DNA of 64,000 nucleotides from contig NZ_AP028679.1 of NCBI RefSeq assembly GCF_037076455.1, positions 4,169,501 through 4,233,500 on the forward strand. Direction: 5' to 3'. Of this stretch, positions 50,312 to 57,911 are shown in pieces (the stretch's first letter is position 1; each line of letters starts with the position of its first letter). A program made the translations under genes and the position numbers. Under the pieces are notes generated by a model. The model had not been told where the DNA came from. It saw nothing but the letters and a program-made list of their open reading frames with translations, and did no database searches. The stretch is from Desulfoferula mesophila. Lineage in GTDB: Bacteria > Desulfobacterota > Desulfarculia > Desulfarculales > Desulfarculaceae.

Positions 50312-51136
50312 TTATTTGGCAACGCCGAGAATCTGACGAGCCTCATCCGGGGTCGCGACTTCGCGGCCGTATTCCTTGGCCAGTCTCACAATTCTTTCCA
50401 CGAATACCGCGTTGTTTTTGGCTAAGACACCCCTCTCGTAATAAACGTTGTCTTCCAGTCCCACCCGTATGTGCCCTCCCATAAGCATCGCCATCATCGA
50501 CATGGGCAGGTGGGTTTTTCCGATCCCAATGACCGACCACACCGATTCATCAGGAATGTGCTCCACCAAATGCAACAAAGCTTTGGGGGTTCCGGGGGCT
50601 CCCCAGGGAGTCCCCAAAACAAACTGAAAATACATGGGCGACTTGATTTGATTTTTTTTGTTCATGTTCAAGGCGGTAATGGCCATGCCCAGATCGAATA
50701 CCTCTATCTCGGGCTTTACTCCGCTCTCGATCATTTTGGCGGCGGCCACCTCTAAAAAATCTGGAGGATTGCTAAAAACGCCGCCTCCCAAATTGATGGA
50801 GCCTGCGTCAAAAGAAGCCAATTCCGGTTTGAAGGCTAGCGGGGTTAACCGTTCTTCGTAGGGCAGGTTTCTTCCCGCAATACCTGAGGTGGTCAAAGAC
50901 AACAACAGATCGGTCTGCTCTCTTACTGGATCGACCACTCTTTTGTATAATTCGTAGTCTTGGGTGCCCAGAGCCGTCTCCAGGTCACGGACATGTATAT
51001 GGACGATTGACGCGCCGGCGCGCCAGCACTCGATGCATGATTGAGCTATCTCTTCCGGCGTAATTGGGATAAAAGGCGAGATATCCTTGGTGTTTCTGCT
51101 GCCGGTGATGGCCGCAGTTATCATTAGCTTTTCCAT
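50312..51136 (-). CDS. Beta-keto acid cleavage enzyme (BKACE, 3-keto-5-aminohexanoate cleavage family)
   Basis: A 274-residue zinc TIM-barrel enzyme that condenses a beta-keto acid with acetyl-CoA to give acetoacetate and a new acyl-CoA. Motifs include ITAAITGSRNTKDISPFIP, the metal site IVHIHVRD, PELASFDAGSINLG, and MGGHIRVGLEDNVYY. ATG at 51134-51136 with GGAG eight bases upstream, preferred over the GTG three codons earlier. Together with the hydroxyacyl dehydrogenase and the TTT it suggests uptake, oxidation and cleavage of a 3-hydroxy acid. Confidence 0.93.
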   Translation of the reverse strand: MEKLMITAAITGSRNTKDISPFIPITPEEIAQSCIECWRAGASIVHIHVRDLETALGTQDYELYKRVVDPVREQTDLLLSLTTSGIAGRNLPYEERLTPLAFKPELASFDAGSINLGGGVFSNPPDFLEVAAAKMIESGVKPEIEVFDLGMAITALNMNKKNQIKSPMYFQFVLGTPWGAPGTPKALLHLVEHIPDESVWSVIGIGKTHLPMSMMAMLMGGHIRVGLEDNVYYERGVLAKNNAVFVERIVRLAKEYGREVATPDEARQILGVAK

Positions 51137-51232
51137 GATTGCCACTCCGATTGCGCGATTATGCGATTAACTCAAACAAATTAACATTGCCGGCTCTAAT
51201 ATCTCACAGCGCCTATCTACGCCTCCATTACG

Positions 51233-51994
51233 TTAAATCTGTAGATTAATGTCGAGCCTCACATGGCTTCCGCTATAAAGTATGTCACCCAAGTAAACCA
51301 CGCTTCCTTTGCTATCAAGCACCACCCGCCGCAGGCTGGCTACGGGTGAATCTACCGCTATATCCAGGCAGCTCGCGGCGTAGGGATCAGCCGTGCCTAT
51401 CGTAAGAACCTGGCGGCCGCTCGCGATGATTGAACGAGGCATGGAATCAAGTACGGTGACAATGTTCTTACTTCTAAATTCATCAGGCGCTTTATCAAAG
51501 ATTTCTTTGGATATATATATTTCAAGCAGACAATACGGTTTCCCATCTTTGAGGTGTAACCGCTGCATAAAATGATAACTACCAGCCGGTACTCCCTCCA
51601 ACGGCCCCAAATCTGGCAAAGGCACATCTTCCTTTTCGTGCAAAATTTTTAGGGATGTTCCCTTAACCATCTTCACCAATTCCGACCATCGGGTCTGCAA
51701 ATTTAACCAGCGATGGGAGGTGTCAATGGCGCTTACAAAGGTGCCCTTGCCCTGCTTTTTCCAGAGCAGGCCTTCGGACTCCAAATGTTCAATTGCCTGC
51801 CTCATTGTAAGGCGGGCAACATTGAATTCTTTAGCCAGGGTCTCTATGCTGGGGAGTTGTGCTTCCGGTGCCCAGCGGCCACTGAAGATTCTTCTGCGGA
51901 GAATGTTTGCTACTTGAAGGTATAGAGGAATGGGGCTTCGGCTATAGAGATCAGCAATCTTATGCTTACCACTATGGTACATAGTTATACTCAT
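51233..51994 (-). CDS. GntR family regulator with UTRA domain (HutC subfamily)
   Basis: A 253-residue repressor. The winged helix spans about 20-88 (IPLYLQVANILRRRIFSGRW, SIETLAKEFNVARLTMRQAI, KQGKGTFV) and a UTRA effector domain about 105-250. It is the first gene of the minus-strand cluster running to 44984, and a perfect palindrome lies just upstream of its start, which suggests autoregulation and control of the cluster. The UTRA ligand is likely the pathway substrate. Confidence 0.92.
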   Translation of the reverse strand: MSITMYHSGKHKIADLYSRSPIPLYLQVANILRRRIFSGRWAPEAQLPSIETLAKEFNVARLTMRQAIEHLESEGLLWKKQGKGTFVSAIDTSHRWLNLQTRWSELVKMVKGTSLKILHEKEDVPLPDLGPLEGVPAGSYHFMQRLHLKDGKPYCLLEIYISKEIFDKAPDEFRSKNIVTVLDSMPRSIIASGRQVLTIGTADPYAASCLDIAVDSPVASLRRVVLDSKGSVVYLGDILYSGSHVRLDINLQI

Positions 51995-52002
51995 CTGTAT
52001 TT

Positions 52003-52016
52003 ATAGACTAGTCTAT
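52003..52016. promoter_or_regulatory. Candidate GntR operator
   Basis: ATAGACTAGTCTAT is a perfect 14-base palindrome, eight bases upstream of the GntR start codon on the minus strand. Confidence 0.6.
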
Positions 52017-52124
52017 CTAATCCAATTTGACTTTCCAATGTCAAGAGAATAATAAATATTTTTCATCAGTCTGTTTGGAGTCAGAGCCCCTGGGTGATCT
52101 TACCCGTGAACAACGGACATTTGC

Positions 52125-52240
52125 TTAAGCTACCATTTTGGTTTCGAAGGCCATTGGGCTGATGTTCCCGTTGGCACTGTGCCCCCTGGTTCGATTGTAG
52201 TCCACCTGTATGTCGTCAAAGCGTTTGGGACAAGAATTGG
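52125..52240 (-). pseudogene. C-terminal fragment of an IS3-family OrfB transposase
   Basis: The minus strand encodes KRFDDIQVDYNRTRGHSANG followed by ISPMAFETKMVA and a stop at 52125. This is the terminal VxYNxxRxHxxxGxxSPxxFE block of IS3-family integrase cores. The upstream part is cut off exactly where the inner element's terminal repeat begins. Confidence 0.75.
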
Positions 52241-52246
52241 TTTTTG

Positions 52247-53278
52247 CTAATGGAGACATTCCCGGTAGACCTCGGGTTTAATAATCTCTTCGTTTAAGGG
52301 CTTCAGTCCCAGGTTTTGGCGCCTCCTGCGCCGCATAGTCTGTTCCTTGACCAGGTTTCTGGCTGTGATGATATCCCTGACCCTGCCGTGATACACGTCA
52401 GCGGGTGTCAGGTTGTCCAGGGACTCGTGCACCCGACGGTGGTTGTAATAATCCACGAAGCGGCCTATCTGGTGCTCTAGTTCCCAGGGCAGGTAGTAGT
52501 TCTCAAGGTTGATCCGATTTTTCAATGTCCGGTGGTATCGCTCGATCTTGCCCTGAGTCATGGGGTGGTAGGGCTTGCCCCTGGTGTGTCTGATGCCATG
52601 CTGGTCCAGGTACTGCTTCAGGTCCCCGGCCAGGTAGCAGGGCCCGTTGTCCGATAGCAGCCGCGGCCGGTGCCGGACCTTGACCCCGGTAATCCCGGTC
52701 TTGGTGATGGCCAAGTCCAGAGTGTTCTTCACGTCCTCCGCCGACATGGTGCTGGTCAGAAGCCAGGCGATGATATAGCGGCTGTAGTCATCCAGGATCG
52801 TGGACAGGTAGTACCAGCCCCAGCCGATGATCTTGAAATAGGTGAAGTCGGTCTGCCAAAGCTGGTGCACCCGTTTGGTCTTGTGCCTATACTCATCGGC
52901 GGCCGTGAGCACGATATAGGCCGGACTGGCCACCAGGTCATAGTCCCTCAAGATGCGATAGACGCTGGACTCGCTGATGAAGGCCCCCTGGCTGTCGGTG
53001 ATGTGCCAGGCCAGCTCTCGGGGGGTGAGCTCAGGCATCTGCTTGGCCTCTGAAACAATATGCTTCTTCTCGCTCTCAGGGATCTTGTTCCAGAATCTCC
53101 TGGCATGGGGAGGCTGGCTGGCCAGGCCATCGTAGCCATAATCCAGATATCGTCGATACCAGCGGTAGAAGGAGCTGCGCGGCACGTCCATCTCGCGCAG
53201 CGTCTGCTTCACCGGCAGGGACGACCCCTCCACCAGCCGGATGATCTCCATCTTCTCAGCTTGGCTGAAGCGCATCAC
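52247..53278 (-). CDS. IS3-family transposase OrfB
   Basis: A 343-residue integrase-core transposase. N-terminal HTH_21-type region (LTPRELAWHITDSQGAFIS), then the DDE core with Asp in LWQTDFTYFKI, Asp in RLLSDNGPCYLA and Glu in MTQGKIERYHRTLKNRI, ending with the YYNHRRVHESLDNLTPADVY block. GTG start at 53276-53278, overlapping the orfA stop by four bases, so it may be made by translational coupling or frameshifting. Confidence 0.92.
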   Translation of the reverse strand: MMRFSQAEKMEIIRLVEGSSLPVKQTLREMDVPRSSFYRWYRRYLDYGYDGLASQPPHARRFWNKIPESEKKHIVSEAKQMPELTPRELAWHITDSQGAFISESSVYRILRDYDLVASPAYIVLTAADEYRHKTKRVHQLWQTDFTYFKIIGWGWYYLSTILDDYSRYIIAWLLTSTMSAEDVKNTLDLAITKTGITGVKVRHRPRLLSDNGPCYLAGDLKQYLDQHGIRHTRGKPYHPMTQGKIERYHRTLKNRINLENYYLPWELEHQIGRFVDYYNHRRVHESLDNLTPADVYHGRVRDIITARNLVKEQTMRRRRRQNLGLKPLNEEIIKPEVYRECLH

Positions 53279-53637
53279 TGATCCAGATCTTCGCCCGTGC
53301 CAGCCAAGCTTTTTTTAAGCACCACGTTCTTCAGGGACAGATCAGCCACCAGTTCCTTGAGCTGGCTGTTTTCCAGACGCAAGGACCGCACCTCGCCGCT
53401 GGTGGCCTGACGCTTGGTGTCGCCCATCAGGCGCCGCTTGCCAGCCTCCAGAAACTCCTTGCTCCAGCTGTAGTAGAGATTGGGGGCTATGCCCTCTCGG
53501 CGACAGAGTTCGGCGATGCTCTCCTCGCCCCTAAGACCCTCCAAGACGATCCGGATCTTCTCCTCCGCCGAGTACTTCCTTCGGGTTTTACGCCTGATCT
53601 CCCGGACCTTGTCTTCCACTGCTTCACTCTGGCTCAT
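53275..53637 (-). CDS. IS3-family transposase OrfA (helix-turn-helix)
   Basis: A 120-residue DNA-binding protein of the transposase_8 family: KYSAEEKIRIVLEGLRGEE, IAELCRREGIAPNLYYSWSK, then a leucine-zipper-like helix (LRLENSQLKELVADLSLKN). Full length. GGAGTGAGCC precedes the ATG. Confidence 0.92.
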   Translation of the reverse strand: MSQSEAVEDKVREIRRKTRRKYSAEEKIRIVLEGLRGEESIAELCRREGIAPNLYYSWSKEFLEAGKRRLMGDTKRQATSGEVRSLRLENSQLKELVADLSLKNVVLKKSLAGTGEDLDQ

Positions 53638-53784
53638 GGCTCACTCCTTTGGGTGCCGATTCTACCCAGGAGTATCCATTAGCTAAAACAACAAATCTGT
53701 CTCAGGGGCTCTGACACCAAACATTCACACCAGTTCAATATTTGGGAGAAGGTAGCTTTCATGCCAGCTTTCGATTGATACTTA

Positions 53785-54831
53785 TCAAGAATGTGTTGCA
53801 GCGATGCTAAAAGAGTATTGCAGAACGATGTAAATCGCGTACAAACTCAGAAGAAAACCACCTTGCCAGCGTTTGAACCACCCATCAGTGTTGATGAAAA
53901 TGAAAACCCTGAAGGAATACAGGATCAAAAGCATAGCCGGAAAGTGATAATAGAAAAAGTTTGGCGGTATTTCCAGGGGCCTAGCGATTGAAGCCGCGCC
54001 GAGCACGAAAAGACAGTTGAGCACGTCTGCACCCACCACGTTGCCCACCATGATCTGGGGATGGCCTTTTTTGACGGCGCTGATGGCGGTAACCAACTCG
54101 GGCAATGAGGTTCCAAAAGCCACCAGGGTAGCGGCAATGATATCCTGGGGAACCCCCAACCTGAGAGCCCCTTCGGCTGCCACGGGTATCAAGACTCGAG
54201 AACCCGCCACCACTCCAACCAAGCCCATAAAGATAAATAAAACGGATTTGCCAGGACCCCACTGATGCTCAAATTCCGCATCCGAGGGCAGACCACTCTG
54301 TTTGGCCCAACGATAGGAAAAATATAAGTAGACTCCCAGCGCGAGGAGAAAGAGCACTCCCACACCGCGGCCGATGGTCGGCGCACCCGGGCTTATATAC
54401 AACGATAAATGTGCGAACAGCACCAAAATGGTTGCCGAACCCACCTGCACCCACCCGGTACGGTTGAGGATAAAGCGCCGCACGGGCACCCGGCTTATAA
54501 GACACATCACGCCGAAGATAAGGCCGGTGTCGCAGATTATGGAACCAACACCATTGCCCAGGGCCAGGCCGGGGTTGCCGGTCCAAGCGGCCAACACCGA
54601 AACGAAGGCTTCGGGCATCGTGGTGCCCAGGCTGATGATGGTGGCCCCGATAATGATGCGGGGGAGCCCCGTGCCCTGAGCCAGGGCCACCGCACCGTCG
54701 ATCATCCAGTCCGCGCCCTTGGACAGCACGGCCAGGCAAACCGCCATCAGCACCAGCAGTCCCCAGAAAGGAAAACCGGACACTACTTGAGTAATCACCT
54801 GTTCACTAACGATATAGTTTAAAAAAGACAT
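53785..54831 (-). CDS. Calcium/sodium antiporter (CaCA family, YrbG-like)
   Basis: A 348-residue inner-membrane protein with about 10 helices and the two inverted alpha repeats of cation/Ca2+ exchangers: SLGTTMPEAFVSVLAAWTGN (first) and AFGTSLPELVTAISAVKKGH (second), each followed by a GNxxGS/GNVVGAD loop. It exchanges Ca2+ for Na+ or H+ in known relatives. It is the last gene of the right-hand minus-strand cluster, 28 bases after the lyase, so cation coupling may balance the Na+-linked uptake of acids. Confidence 0.88.
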   Translation of the reverse strand: MSFLNYIVSEQVITQVVSGFPFWGLLVLMAVCLAVLSKGADWMIDGAVALAQGTGLPRIIIGATIISLGTTMPEAFVSVLAAWTGNPGLALGNGVGSIICDTGLIFGVMCLISRVPVRRFILNRTGWVQVGSATILVLFAHLSLYISPGAPTIGRGVGVLFLLALGVYLYFSYRWAKQSGLPSDAEFEHQWGPGKSVLFIFMGLVGVVAGSRVLIPVAAEGALRLGVPQDIIAATLVAFGTSLPELVTAISAVKKGHPQIMVGNVVGADVLNCLFVLGAASIARPLEIPPNFFYYHFPAMLLILYSFRVFIFINTDGWFKRWQGGFLLSLYAIYIVLQYSFSIAATHS

Positions 54832-54859
54832 CTGGTATGTTCACCACAGCAAAAATCAT

Positions 54860-56251
54860 CTATTGGACGATCATGTTTTCTGGGGACAACAATTCATCAA
54901 GTCTGGCTTTGTCCAGCAGGTTTTTCTCCAGGACCAGGCTATATATTGACTTCCCGGTGTGAAGAGCCTCCAAGGCGATCTTCGTCGACTTTTCATACCC
55001 CAGTACGGGATTGAGCGCTGTCGCCAAGCCGATGCTCTTCTCCATCAACTCTCGACACCGTTTCGGGTTGGCGGTTATTCCGCGCACACACTTGTGACAC
55101 AGAGTATGAATACCCCTCTGCAGCAACGATAGGGATTCAAAGAGGTCGTAGGCAATGATGGGCTGCATGGCATTTAATTCCAGTTGCCCCGCCTCGGCGG
55201 CCATGGTTATGGTCAAATCATTGCCTATCACCTGGAAAGCGACTTGATTGACAACTTCCGGTATGATCGGATTGACCTTGCCCGGCATGATGGATGATCC
55301 CGGCGCCATGTTGGGCAGGTTTATTTCGCCAAGTCCGCAACGGGGACCGGACGAAAGTAGCCGTAGGTCGTTGCATATTTTCGAGAGCTTGACGGCCACC
55401 CGTTTCAAGACACCGGAAAGTTGCACATAAGCGCCGGCGTCTTGGGTGGCTTCAACCAAATTGGCTGATGTTTTCAAGCGTATTCCCGTTAGCTTAGAGA
55501 GTCTTGCCGTAATCAGCTTGGCATAGCCAATCGGCGCGTTCAATCCAGTGCCTATTGCAGTCCCCCCCAGGTTTATTTCCCTTACTAGGTCTTTTGCCTC
55601 GTCAAGCCGACATATATCTTCCGCAATCATGATTGCGTAAGCTCTGAACTCCTGTCCCAAGGTCATCGGCACCGCGTCTTGAAGCTGAGTGCGCCCCACC
55701 TTTATAATGTCCTGGAATTCGCGGGCCTTGTTTTCAAGGGACCTTTGCAGGGAAACCATCGTCGCGATCAAGTCGCGGCACATGATTATCAACGTGACTC
55801 TTAATGCGGTGGGACACACGTCGTTGGTGGACTGGGACATGTTCACGTGAGTGTTGGGGTGCAAGTGTTTGTATTGGCCCTTCTTATGCCCCAATATCTC
55901 CAGGGCCCGGTTGGCGATCACCTCGTTTGCGTTCATGTTCGTCGAGGTGCCCGCCCCTCCCTGTATTACGTCCACCACGAACGCTTCATGCCATTCACCC
56001 CGAATGATCTCATCGCACGCCTCTACAATGGCCAGGCACAAATCAGTGGGTAGCAGGCCCAACTGATTGTTCACTTGAGCTGCCGCCTTTTTTATGAAGG
56101 CCAGCGAGACGATGAAACTTGGATAGCGTGAGATGGGCCTGCCGCTGATATGGAAATTTTCCTGCGCTCGCAAGGTTTGAATGCCAAACAGGCAGGCGGC
56201 GGGAAGCCGCCTAGTGCCAATACAGTCACTCTCAACCCTTAATTTATTCAT
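54860..56251 (-). CDS. aspA: Aspartate ammonia-lyase family protein
   Basis: A 463-residue fumarase/aspartase superfamily enzyme. Conserved regions are visible: GGAGTSTNMNANEVIANRA, the THVNMSQSTNDVCPTA block, GRTQLQDAVPMTLGQEF, and the flexible catalytic loop GSSIMPGKVNP at 318-328. The GTSTNMN and STNDV patterns match aspartase rather than argininosuccinate lyase. It would deaminate aspartate to fumarate, or a related amino acid. ATG at 56249-56251. In a cluster with an M20 deacylase and AOR it may handle an amino acid released from an amide. Confidence 0.88.
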   Translation of the reverse strand: MNKLRVESDCIGTRRLPAACLFGIQTLRAQENFHISGRPISRYPSFIVSLAFIKKAAAQVNNQLGLLPTDLCLAIVEACDEIIRGEWHEAFVVDVIQGGAGTSTNMNANEVIANRALEILGHKKGQYKHLHPNTHVNMSQSTNDVCPTALRVTLIIMCRDLIATMVSLQRSLENKAREFQDIIKVGRTQLQDAVPMTLGQEFRAYAIMIAEDICRLDEAKDLVREINLGGTAIGTGLNAPIGYAKLITARLSKLTGIRLKTSANLVEATQDAGAYVQLSGVLKRVAVKLSKICNDLRLLSSGPRCGLGEINLPNMAPGSSIMPGKVNPIIPEVVNQVAFQVIGNDLTITMAAEAGQLELNAMQPIIAYDLFESLSLLQRGIHTLCHKCVRGITANPKRCRELMEKSIGLATALNPVLGYEKSTKIALEALHTGKSIYSLVLEKNLLDKARLDELLSPENMIVQ

Positions 56252-56319
56252 GGTTCTGGCTTTCTCGTAACAATAGCCCGTCAACGAGCCATTGTTACTT
56301 AGGGGTGGATACTCGCAGT

Positions 56320-57555
56320 TTATGCCCCGGCAAAAAGAAGGGCGAATACCTGAGCGTCCTTGAGGATGTTGCTTACCTTGGCGTATTCATTGGGTTGATG
56401 CGCCGTTGGCGCCACGGTAGCCCAAACGGCGGCTGGAATCCCTCGTTTGCGCAAGAACGCGGCCACAGTGCCTCCGCCGATGCCCCCGATTTCCGGCTCC
56501 ACCCCGTGGACACTCTGAACCAACCGCCGCAGGGCCACCACAACCGGGGAGTCCTTGGGGGTGGGGCGAGTGGCAGGCCTTTCTTGCACCGGCGTTACCA
56601 CCGCCTGTGCGTTTTCCTCTGCGGCGATGCCCTCGAAATATTGGACAAGATTGGCTTTCACCTCGTCGAAGGGATAATGGGGGAGTATGCGGCAGTCCAG
56701 GTAAAAAACGAATCTACCAGGGACGGTGTTCACATTTTCCACTCCTGGTTCAATGCGCGTGGGTTCAAAGGTCGATTTCGGCGGTGCAAACATCTTATCT
56801 TCTTCTTGGTAGCGTCCCGTCACTTCCCCCAGGCGCGCTATCATACGGGCTCCCACTCTAAGGGCGTTTACACCTTGTTGGGGTCGGCTCGCGTGCGCCT
56901 GCCGCCCCCTGACTTCCACCCTGAGCCACAATTGGGACTTCTCGGCCACCTGGATAAGGCTGGCGTCTTCACGGCCGGCGTCCGGCACCACTATCCAGTC
57001 ATCCGCGCGTAAGAGTTCCGGTCTAGCCTGTAGAACGAAATCAAGGCCAAAGGCCGAGCCGGTTTCCTCGTCACCCACCATCAGCAGCCCCACTTGGCCG
57101 GGTGGCGATATATGGAGGTCCAGCAAAGCTCTAAGCCCCAATAAGGAAGACACAAGGCCCGCGTTGTTGTCCTGCGTACCCCGGCCGAAGATTAGGTCAC
57201 CATCCTCTCGCAGAGTCCAAGGATCGCTGCTCCACAATTCCGCGGAACCCGGTGGTACAACGTCCAGATGACTCACCACCCAAATCCTGGGGCCTTCGCC
57301 GCCATGCAGCACAGCCGCCAAATTTGGTCGTAGTCCACCGGGCACTCGGGCATCCGGCGCGTCAATCCGCTCAAGCTCCAGCCCCATGGCCTCCAACCAC
57401 TGTTGGACCAACAGCGCCTTTTCCATTTCGCCAGTGCCGCGGTTGTCCGGCCCCACAGCTTCGGTTGCCACCAGTTGCCTCTGCAACTCAATAATGCTCT
57501 GACGATAGGTGGCGACCCGCGCCATCAGTTGCTGGATAGGGTTTAACGTAACCAT
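56320..57555 (-). CDS. M20 family metallohydrolase (ArgE/DapE/YgeY-like)
   Basis: A 411-residue zinc hydrolase. Motifs: VSHLDVVPPG (metal His, catalytic Asp), FGRGTQDNNAG (bridging Asp), MVGDEETGSAF (catalytic Glu pair) and GIGGGTVAAFLRKRGIPA with a C-terminal HQPNEY metal His. It removes acyl groups from amino acids or cleaves dipeptides. Start at 57553-57555; the ribosome site is weak. It lies between the MoaD gene and the lyase gene on one strand. Confidence 0.9.
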   Translation of the reverse strand: MVTLNPIQQLMARVATYRQSIIELQRQLVATEAVGPDNRGTGEMEKALLVQQWLEAMGLELERIDAPDARVPGGLRPNLAAVLHGGEGPRIWVVSHLDVVPPGSAELWSSDPWTLREDGDLIFGRGTQDNNAGLVSSLLGLRALLDLHISPPGQVGLLMVGDEETGSAFGLDFVLQARPELLRADDWIVVPDAGREDASLIQVAEKSQLWLRVEVRGRQAHASRPQQGVNALRVGARMIARLGEVTGRYQEEDKMFAPPKSTFEPTRIEPGVENVNTVPGRFVFYLDCRILPHYPFDEVKANLVQYFEGIAAEENAQAVVTPVQERPATRPTPKDSPVVVALRRLVQSVHGVEPEIGGIGGGTVAAFLRKRGIPAAVWATVAPTAHQPNEYAKVSNILKDAQVFALLFAGA

Positions 57556-57633
57556 CTCACTATTTGGCTTTATTGGTTTGATTAACTAGGCCGTCACCAA
57601 CGCAAACGACGATGGCTCGAGCCGACCCACAAA

Positions 57634-57885
57634 TTATCCCCCGCCGGCGGGTTGCATCAGAGTTAGACGGTCCCCGTCGCGTAATACCATTCCCGGCTCT
57701 ACCCGGTTCCCGTTGACGAACGCCAACGTGGCGTGGTCCGATGGTATTTTCAGGCGATTAGCCGCCTCTGCGACCGTGGCCCCAGCTGGTAGCGTAATCT
57801 TGCACAAAAAATCTTCGTTTGGGTGGGGAAGGTATTTTTTGAGCGCATGATAAAGCCTGACCTCTATTTCTATGGCTGTACCCAT
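57634..57885 (-). CDS. MoaD/ThiS family sulfur-carrier protein
   Basis: An 83-residue ubiquitin-like protein ending in the diagnostic Gly-Gly-Gly (LMQPAGGG), with VRLYHALKKYLP at the start and LAFVNGNRVEPGMVLRDGDRL in the middle (quoted for GDRL). It is thiocarboxylated at the C-terminus by an E1-like enzyme for molybdopterin or other sulfur transfer. Its place 26 bases after an aldehyde ferredoxin oxidoreductase gene suggests that it supplies the tungsto/molybdopterin cofactor of that enzyme. MoaD-like genes beside AOR genes are common in anaerobes. Confidence 0.87.
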   Translation of the reverse strand: MGTAIEIEVRLYHALKKYLPHPNEDFLCKITLPAGATVAEAANRLKIPSDHATLAFVNGNRVEPGMVLRDGDRLTLMQPAGGG

Positions 57886-57911
57886 ATTTTTACAGGCGCG
57901 CGATACTGCGA

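Larger units (their letters stand above)
52239..53691 (-). mobile_element. Intact IS3-family insertion sequence nested in the older one
   Basis: Two overlapping transposase genes lie between related ends: TTTTTGCTAATGGAGACATT (52241-52260) and, in inverse orientation, GTTTTAGCTAATGGATACTCC (53669-53689). The orfB stop codon lies inside the left terminal repeat. Size about 1.45 kb fits the IS3 family. Confidence 0.75.
52072..53723. mobile_element. Remnant of an older IS3-family element (outer repeats)
   Basis: TGTTTGGAGTCAGAGCCCCT at 52072-52091 is matched in inverse orientation by AGGGGCTCTGACACCAAACA at 53704-53723, with one mismatch. Inside the left end lies the tail of a transposase unrelated to the intact one. 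The middle is occupied by a younger IS3 element. Most of the outer element's own genes are gone. Confidence 0.65.
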
